Shown here one piece after another: positions 1 through 7,306 of a stretch of DNA of 7,354 nt. The notes under the pieces were generated by a model. It was not told the DNA's origin. It made no database searches and saw only the letters and a program-made list of their open reading frames with translations. Within the stretch, counting starts at the first letter, position 1, and each line of letters starts with the position of its first letter. Source of the DNA: JALHVH01 sp964544265 (GTDB lineage: Bacteria > Acidobacteriota > Aminicenantia > Aminicenantales > Saccharicenantaceae). The stretch spans positions 1 to 7,354 of the forward strand of contig CAZJBD010000129.1 of the NCBI GenBank assembly GCA_964544265.1, in the 5' to 3' direction. Both the position numbers and the translations under genes were made by a program.

Positions 1-2766
1 ATCGCCATCGCGTTCGGTCAGGGCGGAAACCCCTACGCTCCGGACACTCCCGAAGCGGGATCGGTAGAAGCGATCGCCAAATTCACGACCGAGGCGCGCT
101 TCTGTAATCCCTGGGTTGCCTATGTCCCCGCCTCGAGCACCGTGCCTTCGCCGACCCGGTATCTCGGCCATATCGTCGGGGCCGGAGGGGAGCTTTCGAA
201 CACGGCCAAGATCTACGGTTACTTCCGGGAGCTTGACCGGGCCTCGGAGCGTGTCCGCATCGAGGTCATCGGGCGGAGCGAGGAAGGGAGAGACATCCTT
301 CTGGTCGCCATCGCTGACGAGGAAGGGATCCGTGATCTCGCCAGGTTTAAAGCGGCCACCGCCGCCCTCGCCGATCCCCGGAGGACGTCTCCGGAGGCGG
401 CCGAAAGCCTCATCGCCTCAGGACGCCCGATCTACTACTTCAACGCTGGCCTCCATTCCACGGAGACGGGAAGCCCGGAAATGGTCATGGAGCTGGCCTA
501 CCGCCTCGCCGTATCCGAGCAGCCGATGATCCAAAACGTGCGGAGCAAGGTCATCGTCCTCATCAACCCGGTCTCAGAACCGGACGGCCGCGACAAGGCC
601 GTTGACTGGTTCTACCGCTACCTCAAAGGCAAAACGGATTTCGACCGCCTGCCGCCCGACTCGCCTCCCTACTGGGGCCACTACGTCTTCCACGACAACA
701 ACCGCGACACCCACCAGGAGGCGCTGGAGCTGTCCCGGGCCGTAAGCCGGATGTTTTTCGACTATCATCCGACCGTTGTCCACGATCTCCACGAGTCGAT
801 CCCCCTCCTCCAGACCTGGAACGGCACGGGGCCGTTCAACAATAACCTCGACTCGATCCTCATCAACGAGTTTTTCGAGATGTCCTTCGCCGAGATCGGC
901 GCCCTGACGGGAATGGGCATGCCCGGCGTCTGGACGTGGGGATTCGGCGAAGGCTGGGGGCATCATTATATTGATTCGATCGCCGTCAACCACAACAGCA
1001 TGGGACGCGGCTATGAGACGTACGGGAACGCCACGGCCGAGACCGTCGAACGGGTCCTCCGGCCGAACGAAGAGCGCTACGTGGGACGCCCGGTCACCAG
1101 CCGGGAATGGTACCGGCCGATGCCGCCGGACCGGAAATTCCGCTGGTCGCTCCGCAACAACATAAATTACCAGGAGAGCGGCTGCCTGGCCATTCTCGAT
1201 TACACGGCCAAAAACGCCAAAGAGATGCTCCGTAATTTTTACCGCAAGGGCTACAACTCCTGGCAGAAAGGAGTGAAGGGCAGCCCCTTCGCGTTCGCCA
1301 TACCTGAGGATCAGGGCGACCGTAAGCGCGTGGCCGAGATGATAAACCTCCTCCTTACCCATAGGATCGAGGTTTCGCGGGCGACCGCGCCTTTCAAAGT
1401 GGAGGAAGGCGAGTTCGCCGCCGGGACCTACGTCGTGCGGCTCGACCAGCCATACCGGAACTACGCCGTGGACCTGCTCGTTCCCCAGGAATTTCCGCCC
1501 GACACCCCTTATGAGCCCTATGACGACGTTTCATGGGCCCTCCCCATCCATTACGGACTGGAGGCCAAGAGAATCGACGACGCAAAAGTTCTGGACGCGC
1601 CGGTCGCTCCGGTCCAGGGCAGGTTGGAATCCCCGGGCCGGGTCAGCGGTGAAGGACCCGTCTTCCTGCTGAAAGATACGGGTCAGGAGGCCCTTCTGGC
1701 GGTCCGGAGCCGCTTGGCGGCTTTCCGGGTCCAAATCGCCGAGAAACCCTTCAAGTCGGGAGCGGCGGACTATCCGGCCGGCTCCTGGATCCTGACGGAA
1801 CAAAAAGGTTTGAAGAAAGCGCTCGAGCAGACCGCTGCTGAGCTGGCCGTGGACTTCGAGAGCTCCCCGGCCGTCCCGGACGTCCCTCGCCACGAATCGA
1901 AGCTGCCCCGCCTCGCCATCTGGCACACTTGGGCCGATACCGAGTCGGTCGGTTGGATCCGTTACGTGCTGGATAGGGAGAAGATTCCATATTCATACAT
2001 CCGCGATGATGATATCCGCGCCGGACGCCTCCTCGAGCGATACGACATCATCCTCTTCGGGCAGAACTATCTCCGGCTTCAGGATCAGATCCAGGGCATC
2101 GACAGGAAGTATGGGCCGATGGCCTACACGAAGACCAAGGAATACCCCAGCCACGGAGTGCCTGATGCTTCGGAAGATATAACGGGAGGAATCGGCTGGG
2201 CGGGCATGGCCAACCTGGAGAAGTATCTCGAAGCCGGAGGGCTGCTCATCACGCTCGGCAACGGCTCAGCGTTGGCCCTCGACGGGGGGCTCGTCCGGGA
2301 GGTCTACCGGAAACCGGGCGCCTTCTTCACGCCGGGTTCGGAGCTCAAGGTGAAATTTGTGAGGCCGGATCATCCGCTCGCCTACGGCTACCCGGAGGTC
2401 ACGTCGGCCTTCCGCACGGCACTTCCCGTTTACGATATTGCCCAGGCCGGCCAGCGGGCTGTCGTTCTCCAATGGGGCACCAAACCTAGGGCTGAGGATC
2501 GCGAGGAAAGCGGTCCCGGGACCGGAAAGCCGAAGGATGCCAAGGAACAGGGGAAGAAAGACGAAATCAAGATGCTCCTAAGCGGCGCCCTCAAGGGAGA
2601 AGACGACCTGGAGGGGCGGCCTGCGATCCTCGACCTTGCAGCCGGCCGGGGCCGCGTCCTCGCCTTCAACTTCAACCCGATACACAGGGACCTGAACCGC
2701 TCGGACTATCGGTTCCTCTGGAACGCGCTCCTCAACTGGAACGCACTGCCGCCGCCGGAGTGGTGA
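1..2766 (+). CDS. M14-family zinc carboxypeptidase-like protein with C-terminal GATase-like domain (5' truncated)
   Basis: This is a secreted-type metallopeptidase of family M14, expected to remove residues from peptide C-termini using a bound zinc. The frame is open from base 1, so the start lies upstream; 921 residues are visible. Numbering from codon 1, the first zinc motif is HSTE (H152, E155) after FNAGL. HDNNRD follows at 231-236, where N234-R235 match the carboxylate-binding Asn-Arg of carboxypeptidase A. VVHDLHES supplies the second His, most likely H264. E392 in NYQES is my tentative choice for the catalytic Glu. Residues from about 635 (LPRLAIWHTWAD) to about 775 resemble the class I glutamine-amidotransferase-like fold often appended to large M14 proteins. 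A Lys/Glu-rich, probably disordered insert lies at about 827-855. The ending FNFNPIHRDLNRSDYRFLWN is typical of the subfamily. Codons 1-20 may be the end of a signal peptide and the mature N-terminus, so little seems missing. Substrate is unknown; family assignment is firm. Confidence 0.92.
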   Translation: MAIAFGQGGNPYAPDTPEAGSVEAIAKFTTEARFCNPWVAYVPASSTVPSPTRYLGHIVGAGGELSNTAKIYGYFRELDRASERVRIEVIGRSEEGRDILLVAIADEEGIRDLARFKAATAALADPRRTSPEAAESLIASGRPIYYFNAGLHSTETGSPEMVMELAYRLAVSEQPMIQNVRSKVIVLINPVSEPDGRDKAVDWFYRYLKGKTDFDRLPPDSPPYWGHYVFHDNNRDTHQEALELSRAVSRMFFDYHPTVVHDLHESIPLLQTWNGTGPFNNNLDSILINEFFEMSFAEIGALTGMGMPGVWTWGFGEGWGHHYIDSIAVNHNSMGRGYETYGNATAETVERVLRPNEERYVGRPVTSREWYRPMPPDRKFRWSLRNNINYQESGCLAILDYTAKNAKEMLRNFYRKGYNSWQKGVKGSPFAFAIPEDQGDRKRVAEMINLLLTHRIEVSRATAPFKVEEGEFAAGTYVVRLDQPYRNYAVDLLVPQEFPPDTPYEPYDDVSWALPIHYGLEAKRIDDAKVLDAPVAPVQGRLESPGRVSGEGPVFLLKDTGQEALLAVRSRLAAFRVQIAEKPFKSGAADYPAGSWILTEQKGLKKALEQTAAELAVDFESSPAVPDVPRHESKLPRLAIWHTWADTESVGWIRYVLDREKIPYSYIRDDDIRAGRLLERYDIILFGQNYLRLQDQIQGIDRKYGPMAYTKTKEYPSHGVPDASEDITGGIGWAGMANLEKYLEAGGLLITLGNGSALALDGGLVREVYRKPGAFFTPGSELKVKFVRPDHPLAYGYPEVTSAFRTALPVYDIAQAGQRAVVLQWGTKPRAEDREESGPGTGKPKDAKEQGKKDEIKMLLSGALKGEDDLEGRPAILDLAAGRGRVLAFNFNPIHRDLNRSDYRFLWNALLNWNALPPPEW

Positions 2767-2829
2767 ACCCATAATTTCCCTGGCCTTAGGAATCCCTCAT
2801 TCCGGAAGGACGCCCGGATGGGAAGCCCC

Positions 2830-2847
2830 ATGTAAAAAATCTTACAT
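2830..2847. promoter_or_regulatory. AT-rich inverted repeat, possible operator
   Basis: ATGTAA at 2830-2835 and TTACAT at 2842-2847 are perfect 6-bp arms around the 6-bp spacer AAAATC. The size and dyad symmetry fit a small dimeric transcription factor site, and its AT-richness stands out from GC-rich surroundings. It lies about 200 bp upstream of the S10 start codon. No regulator gene is in the window, so the assignment is inference. As a terminator it would be weak because no T run follows. Confidence 0.3.
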
Positions 2848-2947
2848 ATGCGACCGCTGGCTGCCAGGACAACGCGCCCAAGGACGCCTCTGATAAGGCC
2901 GTAATACGCCGCTTCTCTCGGGAAAAAATCGCTTCTCTATTCGCGGG

Positions 2948-2972
2948 CTATGCCGCCGAAAGCCTGGCATAG
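2948..2972. repeat. Inverted repeat CTATGCC/GGCATAG
   Basis: CTATGCC at 2948-2954 is the exact reverse complement of GGCATAG at 2966-2972, with an 11-base loop. A further G-T pair is possible inside the stem. It sits 78 bp before the S10 start, so it could be a protein-binding dyad near the promoter or a hairpin in the 5' leader. The following plus-strand sequence is A-rich rather than T-rich, so it does not look like an intrinsic terminator in the sense of the M14 gene. Confidence 0.4.
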
Positions 2973-3039
2973 AACTTGCTGCAAAAAAAGAAGTATTTTA
3001 CGTCTTCGTCTAGAAATGTCTAGGGAATGGATCTTTTTG

Positions 3040-3046
3040 AAGGAGG
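3040..3046 (+). promoter_or_regulatory. Shine-Dalgarno site of the S10 gene, deciding the start
   Basis: AAGGAGG lies 4 bases before the ATG at 3051. An in-frame ATG at 3027 would add eight residues (MDLFEGGN) but has no properly spaced ribosome binding site and would place acidic residues before the signal peptide. The start at 3051 gives a clean MKR n-region. Confidence 0.8.
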
Positions 3047-3050
3047 GAAT

Positions 3051-4763
3051 ATGAAGCGTCCCATCCCGCTCTGCCTTTGTCTGCTCTTTCTAATCCTTTC
3101 GCCGGTGGGGAATTCGAACTCAGCCCCCCGCGCTCAGGCGATCCACAATGAGGCGGGCTTTATGACCATAGAGCCCATTTCTTTTTATTTCCACTACGGA
3201 AGCTATTTCAACCGGCTGGACCTGCGCTCCTCAGAAGCCCGCATTTTTTACAGCTTCCAGGCGGCCGATCGAGATCCCGAAGACAAGCCCCTTTTCGTCT
3301 TCTTCAACGGCGGCCCGGCCAGCGCCACCTCCTCCGGCTTGATGAGCATGTATACGGGCCGCTTTACGATCGATAACAGCATCGAAGGCGGCGGGGGGAA
3401 CGGCTATATTTCCAACCCCGTCCCCTGGACGCGCCTGGGAAACCTCCTCTATATCGACGCCCGGGAGGCAGGTTTCTCCTATAACATCATGACCCGGGTC
3501 ACCGAAGAGTTGGCCCGTTGGCAGGAGTTCAACGCCCAGAATTACAATCCCCTCTTCGATGCCGCGGACTACATCCGCGTCATTCTCCGCTTCTTTACCC
3601 GGCATCCCGCCCTGCGCTCCAATCGGGTCGTCATTGTCGGTGAAAGCTACGGCGGCGACCGGGCCACCTGCATGCTCCATCTCCTTTTAAATTACGCCGA
3701 TTACGGCAGCGGCCGGGAGATGTTCCAGGACCCGTCCCTGGCCCGCGAAATCCAGGAACATCTCGAAGCCGTCTTCCCCGATTACCGGGGCCATACCGTT
3801 CCGCCCGAAGTTATCAGCCGGCAATTCGGACATCAGATCCTCATCCAGCCCTCGGTGCCCTGGGGATACCGCGAAGAGCTGACCGAGGAAATGCTTCGCC
3901 GGCCCGGCTCAGAGTTATACCAAATCGGCGCGGAGGTGGGGATTCCTTTTCGTCCTGCAGCCTATGCGGATCGTTATGAATTTCTTCATGCCGCCGGCCG
4001 GGATCCGTATATTTACGTCAAGCCGGAAGGCTGGCTGGACGGATATTTCGGCAACGCCGGCATTCTTCTGCGGACGGTTTCCAACCTGATCCGGGTAACG
4101 GGAGCGGATGTCACCCGGCTTGCCCCATTCTACGCCGCGGCCCGAACCCAGGCCTATCGCCTGGCCAACCCCAATATTATCGGCCAGAACGAAACGAAAG
4201 TTCAGGCGTCGGTTCGTGTTCTTTTCCTCGATCCCGCGGTGAAGGAAGCCGTGCATATACAGACTGAGCCAGGCAACGTGACGGCCGTTTTCGGCCCTCT
4301 TCAGCCCTGGGACCGCTATTTCCTCGGAAATAACGGCAATGCCCTCTGGGCTTTTCATGTCTTTAATGTGGCCATGAAACGAGGATATGAGGCTCATCCG
4401 GCCGATATCCGCTACGGCCGGATGTTCCTCCAGAACTTGCTCTCTGTCGAGACCTTCGTCACCCACGCCGCATACGACCTCGTCGTCTACTCCAAGGCCT
4501 TTGCTCCCAGCCTGGCCAGATACTCGGAGATCGTGAACTCTGCACGTGTATCGGAAAATCCCGTGGGCGGGGAGAGCCGGCCGGGCCGCGTCATCGTGAC
4601 CTATCGAGCCAACGCTTTCCCCGGCATGCCGGCCGGCGGGACTCGGATCATCCGTTTTCCGTTATACGACAAGAGCTGTCATGCCGTGTCCCTGACCCAG
4701 CCGGTGGAACTTTTCCAGGATGTGGTCGATTGGCTGAAGCAGCGGGATTTCGTCATCGACTAG
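3051..4763 (+). CDS. Peptidase S10 (serine carboxypeptidase) family protein, exported
   Basis: This 570-residue protein belongs to the alpha/beta-hydrolase serine carboxypeptidases (S10), which remove C-terminal residues from peptides. The N-terminus is a signal peptide: MKR, a hydrophobic run at about 4-19, and a likely cleavage after AQA (28-30). It has no lipobox, so the product is probably periplasmic or released. FFNGGPAS (NGGP at 86-89) corresponds to the family's NGGPG oxyanion region, with Ala in place of the second-block Gly. VGESYGGD carries the nucleophile S199. D476 in AAYDLVVYS and H544 in SCHAVS occupy the positions of the catalytic Asp and His near the C-terminus, so the triad appears complete. 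The His motif differs from the usual GHM, which is common in divergent bacterial members. An 18-bp gap to the barrel gene implies cotranscription. Family call is firm; actual substrate, and whether it hydrolyses peptides at all, cannot be read from the sequence. Confidence 0.9.
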   Translation: MKRPIPLCLCLLFLILSPVGNSNSAPRAQAIHNEAGFMTIEPISFYFHYGSYFNRLDLRSSEARIFYSFQAADRDPEDKPLFVFFNGGPASATSSGLMSMYTGRFTIDNSIEGGGGNGYISNPVPWTRLGNLLYIDAREAGFSYNIMTRVTEELARWQEFNAQNYNPLFDAADYIRVILRFFTRHPALRSNRVVIVGESYGGDRATCMLHLLLNYADYGSGREMFQDPSLAREIQEHLEAVFPDYRGHTVPPEVISRQFGHQILIQPSVPWGYREELTEEMLRRPGSELYQIGAEVGIPFRPAAYADRYEFLHAAGRDPYIYVKPEGWLDGYFGNAGILLRTVSNLIRVTGADVTRLAPFYAAARTQAYRLANPNIIGQNETKVQASVRVLFLDPAVKEAVHIQTEPGNVTAVFGPLQPWDRYFLGNNGNALWAFHVFNVAMKRGYEAHPADIRYGRMFLQNLLSVETFVTHAAYDLVVYSKAFAPSLARYSEIVNSARVSENPVGGESRPGRVIVTYRANAFPGMPAGGTRIIRFPLYDKSCHAVSLTQPVELFQDVVDWLKQRDFVID

Positions 4764-4768
4764 GGAAC

Positions 4769-4775
4769 AAAGGAG
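4769..4775 (+). promoter_or_regulatory. Shine-Dalgarno site of the outer-membrane protein gene
   Basis: AAAGGAG sits 6 bases before the ATG at 4782, directly after the S10 stop codon. It supports 4782 as the start and independent translation initiation within a common transcript. Confidence 0.75.
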
Positions 4776-4781
4776 AATACT

Positions 4782-5950
4782 ATGCACGGAAAGAAAACGG
4801 GAGCTTTCAGACTATTCAGAAACATGGCGGTGTTTTTCCTGGCCGTCGGCCTCACCACGGCTCTTCCGGCTTCCCCTCCCGGGACGGCCGGAGAGGGATC
4901 TCATCGTTTTCAATTTGAATTCTTCGGCGGACCNNNNNNNNNNNNNNNNNNNNNNNNNNNNNNNNNNNNNNNNNNNNNNNNNNNNNNNNNNNNNNNNNNN
5001 NNNNNNNNNNNNNNNNNNNNNNNNNNNNNNNNNCCGGGACGGCCGGAGAGGGATCTCATCGTTTTCAATTTGAATTCTTCGGCGGACCGGCCCAGCCCGG
5101 ACTCTCCGCGTTCAACGGCCTGGTGGACTATGACAACCAAATCCAGGATTTCTCTTATGACCGTTTGTTCGATTCTCTCCGCGATCAGGGCGGGATTGTT
5201 TCCTGGTCTAAAAACCAGCCATCAGGCCGCAAAAAAATTACCCTGACCCTCCCCTTCGGAATGAGATTTCGCTACCGTATATCTCCGAGGCTCTCCGTCT
5301 CTTTGGGGGCCAGGGCCTCTATCGGACGCAGGGAAGCGGACTTTTCCTTCGAATATACCCGCCAGGAGCCCTTAAATTACGAGGACCGGGAGAACGTCAG
5401 ATATTTCCCCTACCTCCTTTCCGCCAGGGCCCTGGCCGTTCTGGCTGGTCTTCATTACCAGATGCCTATCTCTCGCAAACTGACTTTGGAAACGTTTATA
5501 GCGGCGGGCCCCGTCTTCGCCGATTGCCGCTACTCTTATGAATGGGAATATGTCTGGCACAGGCAAGGTCCGGACATGGATTTCGATGCCAGCCAGATGG
5601 CGGGGCATCTTGAGGAAACGGGAAAAGGAACCGGAATCGCCGCCGACCTGGGGGCTCGACTTCAATACCCGGTCCTGAAAAGGCTGGCCATCTTCCTGGA
5701 GGGCGCCTATTCCTACCAGGCCGTGAAAAAAATCGCCGGAAGGGGCCGGGAAATCCGCGGAGACATCGAGACGACCTGGGAAGGCAGGTGGGCCATTAAA
5801 AAGGAGACCATCGCGGCGCCCTGGGGAACGATGGAAGCGGAATTCCCGACCAATTACTGGCCGGAAGGGTCGACCTCATCCCGGGTTCGGGATTTTAAAC
5901 TTGATTTTTCCGGTTTCCAGGCGAGAATCGGCGTTTGCTTGACTTTTTAG
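4782..5950 (+). CDS. Probable outer-membrane beta-barrel protein, split by an artificial assembly gap
   Basis: I do not recognise a named family. As given, the gene is cut by 100 Ns and the two sides are in different frames. Both sides of the gap carry the same 55 bp, and merging them removes 155 bases and restores one 337-residue frame from the ATG at 4782 to the TAG at 5948-5950. The N-terminus is a signal peptide: basic residues to R13, hydrophobic 15-28, likely cleavage after LPA (28-30). The mature part is rich in alternating, aromatic beta-strand-like segments such as FGMRFRYRI, LSVSLGARASI, LTLETFIAAG and LAIFLEGAYSY. It ends in FQARIGVCLTF, with hydrophobic residues at every second position and a terminal Phe, the usual outer-membrane assembly signal. 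Length suggests a barrel of roughly 10-14 strands (estimate). It probably shares an operon with the S10 gene. Function is unknown: pore, anchor or assembly factor are all possible. Confidence 0.75.
4879..4933 (+). repeat. Left copy of a 55-bp exact duplication flanking the N gap
   Basis: The 55 bases ending at the gap are identical to the 55 bases that begin after it (5034-5088). They encode the stretch around GEGSHRFQFEFFGG of the barrel protein. The best reading is an unmerged contig overlap, not a biological repeat. Confidence 0.9.
4934..5033. other. 100-N assembly gap (probably false)
   Basis: Exactly 100 Ns, a common placeholder for a gap of unknown size. Because the flanks overlap by 55 bp and merge into one open frame, there is probably no missing sequence here. 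Confidence 0.95.
5034..5088 (+). repeat. Right copy of the 55-bp exact duplication flanking the N gap
   Basis: Identical to 4879-4933. It continues directly into GPAQPGLSAFNGLVDYDNQ, the natural continuation of the reading frame begun at 4782. An apparent GTG start at 5123 arises only because this duplication and the Ns break the frame. Confidence 0.9.
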
Positions 5951-7178
5951 CCCGAGCACGAGCGGCCGCCGTCCCCATCCATCATCCGCCGGATCGCGGG
6001 GATATAAAAAGACACGGCTCCGATGAGCGCCAGGGCTGCCCCGGTGATGAGGAAGTAGTTGACGATCCCCACCCGGTCGGCCACGAATCCGGTCTGCAGA
6101 AGCCCGAACATAGCCGGCGCCAGAATGATGCTCCCGTAGATAGAAAATACCCGGCCCATGGCCGAGGGATCGACGGTGGTTTGGACGACGACGGTGAAGG
6201 CGCCGCCGTAGACGGCGCCGCCTATTCCGCCGACGAGAGTCAGGCCCACAAAGAACCCGAACCCCGTCCGCGGGAGGAGCCCGGAAGCGAAGAACACCGC
6301 CCCGAGGAGGAGGTAGGAAAGGTTGAGGAGAATCACCTTATTGGTTTTGCGCTTCAAGACGCCCAGGAGGACGCCGCCGAGAAGCATTCCCAGGCCCCAG
6401 GCGATTTCGACCAGGCTCATCTGATAGGTCCCCCCGGAAAAATGTTTCGTGGTCATGAGCGGGAAGAGCGCCGAGAGGGGCATGATGAAAAACGTGGCCA
6501 GGATCACAAAAATGAACAGCCACATCAGCCCGGGCCGGCTGGTAACCTCCCGAAGGCCTTCCTTCATCTCGCGCACGACGTGAGGCTCGGGGGCGGCCTC
6601 CTTTTTTGCCGGGCGGGGGATATGAACCGTGGCCAGGGTGACGCAGGCGATCGCGGCCCCGAGGACATCAAAAAGCAGAACCCAGGTCATGCCGAAAGCG
6701 TTGAGGAGCAAGGCGGCCAGGGCCGGGCCGGCGATGTAGCTCGCCGAGTGGATGGCCTGGTTGATGCCGGCGATACGCAAGAGCTCGGACTCCGGGGCCA
6801 GCAGGGGGACGGACGCCTGCATGGCGGGAACGTGGAAGGCGCTGCCACCGAACGCAGGGCCAGAAGAAGATAGATGTAGGGGATCCGGACCTGGCCCAGG
6901 GCGAACAGCACGGCCATGACCGCGGAGCAGACCGCGATGAAGATGTCGGCCAGAATCATGATCCGTTTTCGGTCCCAGCGGTCGATGAACACTCCGGTAA
7001 ACGGGCCCAGGAGGAGCTGGGGCAGGAACGTCGCGATAAAGGAAAAGGCCAGGATCTCGGCCGAGCCGGTTTCGATGCTCAGCCAGAAGATGACGGCATA
7101 GCCCACGACGGAGCTGCTCAGAGTCGAAAAGAGCTGCCCGCTCCATATGACCGCAAAGGTTTTCTTCCAAGTTTCCAC
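5947..7178 (-). pseudogene. MFS transporter (DHA3-like), interrupted by a one-base frameshift
   Basis: This is an inner-membrane major facilitator superfamily exporter-type transporter, resembling the drug/macrolide-efflux-like DHA3 group; the substrate is unknown. It starts with GTG at 7178 (METWKKTFAVIWSGQ) and ends with TAA at 5947-5949. The first 111 residues are in one frame and hold the first helices and motif A between TM2 and TM3 (GVFIDRWDRKR, D66 to R72). After LLLALRSV the coding continues in another frame as GSAFHVPAMQAS, through YIAGPAL (about 148-154), a charged linker (about 186-215) and the second six-helix half. Restoring one G (a C on the plus strand near 6845) gives 410 residues, the normal length for the family. 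The rest of the gene shows no stops or decay. It could therefore be a consensus error or a very recent inactivation. The start codon is GTG with only a weak GAGAG-type ribosome site, which suggests modest expression. Confidence 0.88.
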
Positions 7179-7276
7179 GGAATGCTCTCTTAGCCTCTGC
7201 CGCGTCCAGCACCGTGTTCATCATCGTAAACGAAGCCGGATCCTGGATGTATTTCTCTTCCTGATATTCGAGGTTT

Positions 7277-7305
7277 ACAATATCAATCCCGGCCGGGCGA
7301 GTCAA
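7277..7305 (-). promoter_or_regulatory. Sigma70-type promoter for the MFS gene
   Basis: Read on the minus strand, TTGACT (7305-7300) and TATTGT (7282-7277) are separated by exactly 17 bp. They match 5/6 and 4/6 of the -35 and -10 consensus. A start point near 7270 would give a leader of about 90 bases before the GTG at 7178. The orientation and position fit the transporter as an independently transcribed gene. Confidence 0.5.
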
Positions 7306-7306
7306 T

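Larger units (their letters stand above)
2767..3050. other. Intergenic region between M14 and S10 genes, with palindromes and short direct repeats
   Basis: This 284-bp stretch has no convincing coding frame and is visibly more AT-rich in its second half. It contains two inverted repeats (2830-2847 and 2948-2972, listed separately). CGCTTCTCT occurs at 2910-2918 and again at 2930-2938, a 20-bp period. GTCTAG occurs at 3008-3013 and 3018-3023, a 10-bp period. I could not identify a good sigma70 promoter: TTGCTG at 2976-2981 has only a poor -10 (TACGTC) at 17 bp, and TATTTT at 2994-2999 lacks a suitable -35. No hairpin followed by a T run was found after the M14 stop codon. The promoter for the S10 gene should lie here but may not be of the classical type. 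Confidence 0.6.

Noticed and set aside
574..1362. 262-residue minus-strand frame inside the M14 gene
   Set aside because: It lies wholly antisense to conserved zinc-peptidase coding sequence and shows no recognisable motifs.
142..2766. GTG at 142 as the start of the M14 gene
   Set aside because: The same frame is open from base 1 and the upstream codons (FTTEARFCNPWVAYVPASS) read as normal protein leading into the conserved YLGH segment; no ribosome site precedes 142.
2789..2822. Small inverted repeats after the M14 stop (GGAAT/ATTCC; CCGG-centred stem) as a terminator
   Set aside because: The stems are short or bulged and no T run follows, so a terminator call is not supported.
3027..3050. 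Upstream ATG at 3027 for the S10 gene
   Set aside because: Its nearest AGGG is one base away, too close. The strong AAGGAGG site serves the ATG at 3051, which also gives a better signal peptide.
5123..5950. Separate gene starting with GTG at 5123
   Set aside because: It is the C-terminal portion of the barrel gene; the start is an artifact of the gap and duplication.
6841..6850. Programmed ribosomal frameshift in the MFS gene
   Set aside because: No slippery heptamer or obvious downstream stimulatory structure is present, and MFS transporters are not known to use one; a one-base deletion explains it more simply.
5935..6873. 312-residue plus-strand frame across the MFS gene
   Set aside because: It encodes a low-hydrophobicity, Gly/Glu/His/Arg-rich composition typical of the antisense shadow of a GC-rich membrane-protein gene, and no family features are seen.
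5947..7305. 452-residue minus-strand frame starting with TTG at 7305
   Set aside because: Only its part downstream of about 6846 is real transporter sequence. The first part is out of frame with the true N-terminus, and the TTG is the -35 element.
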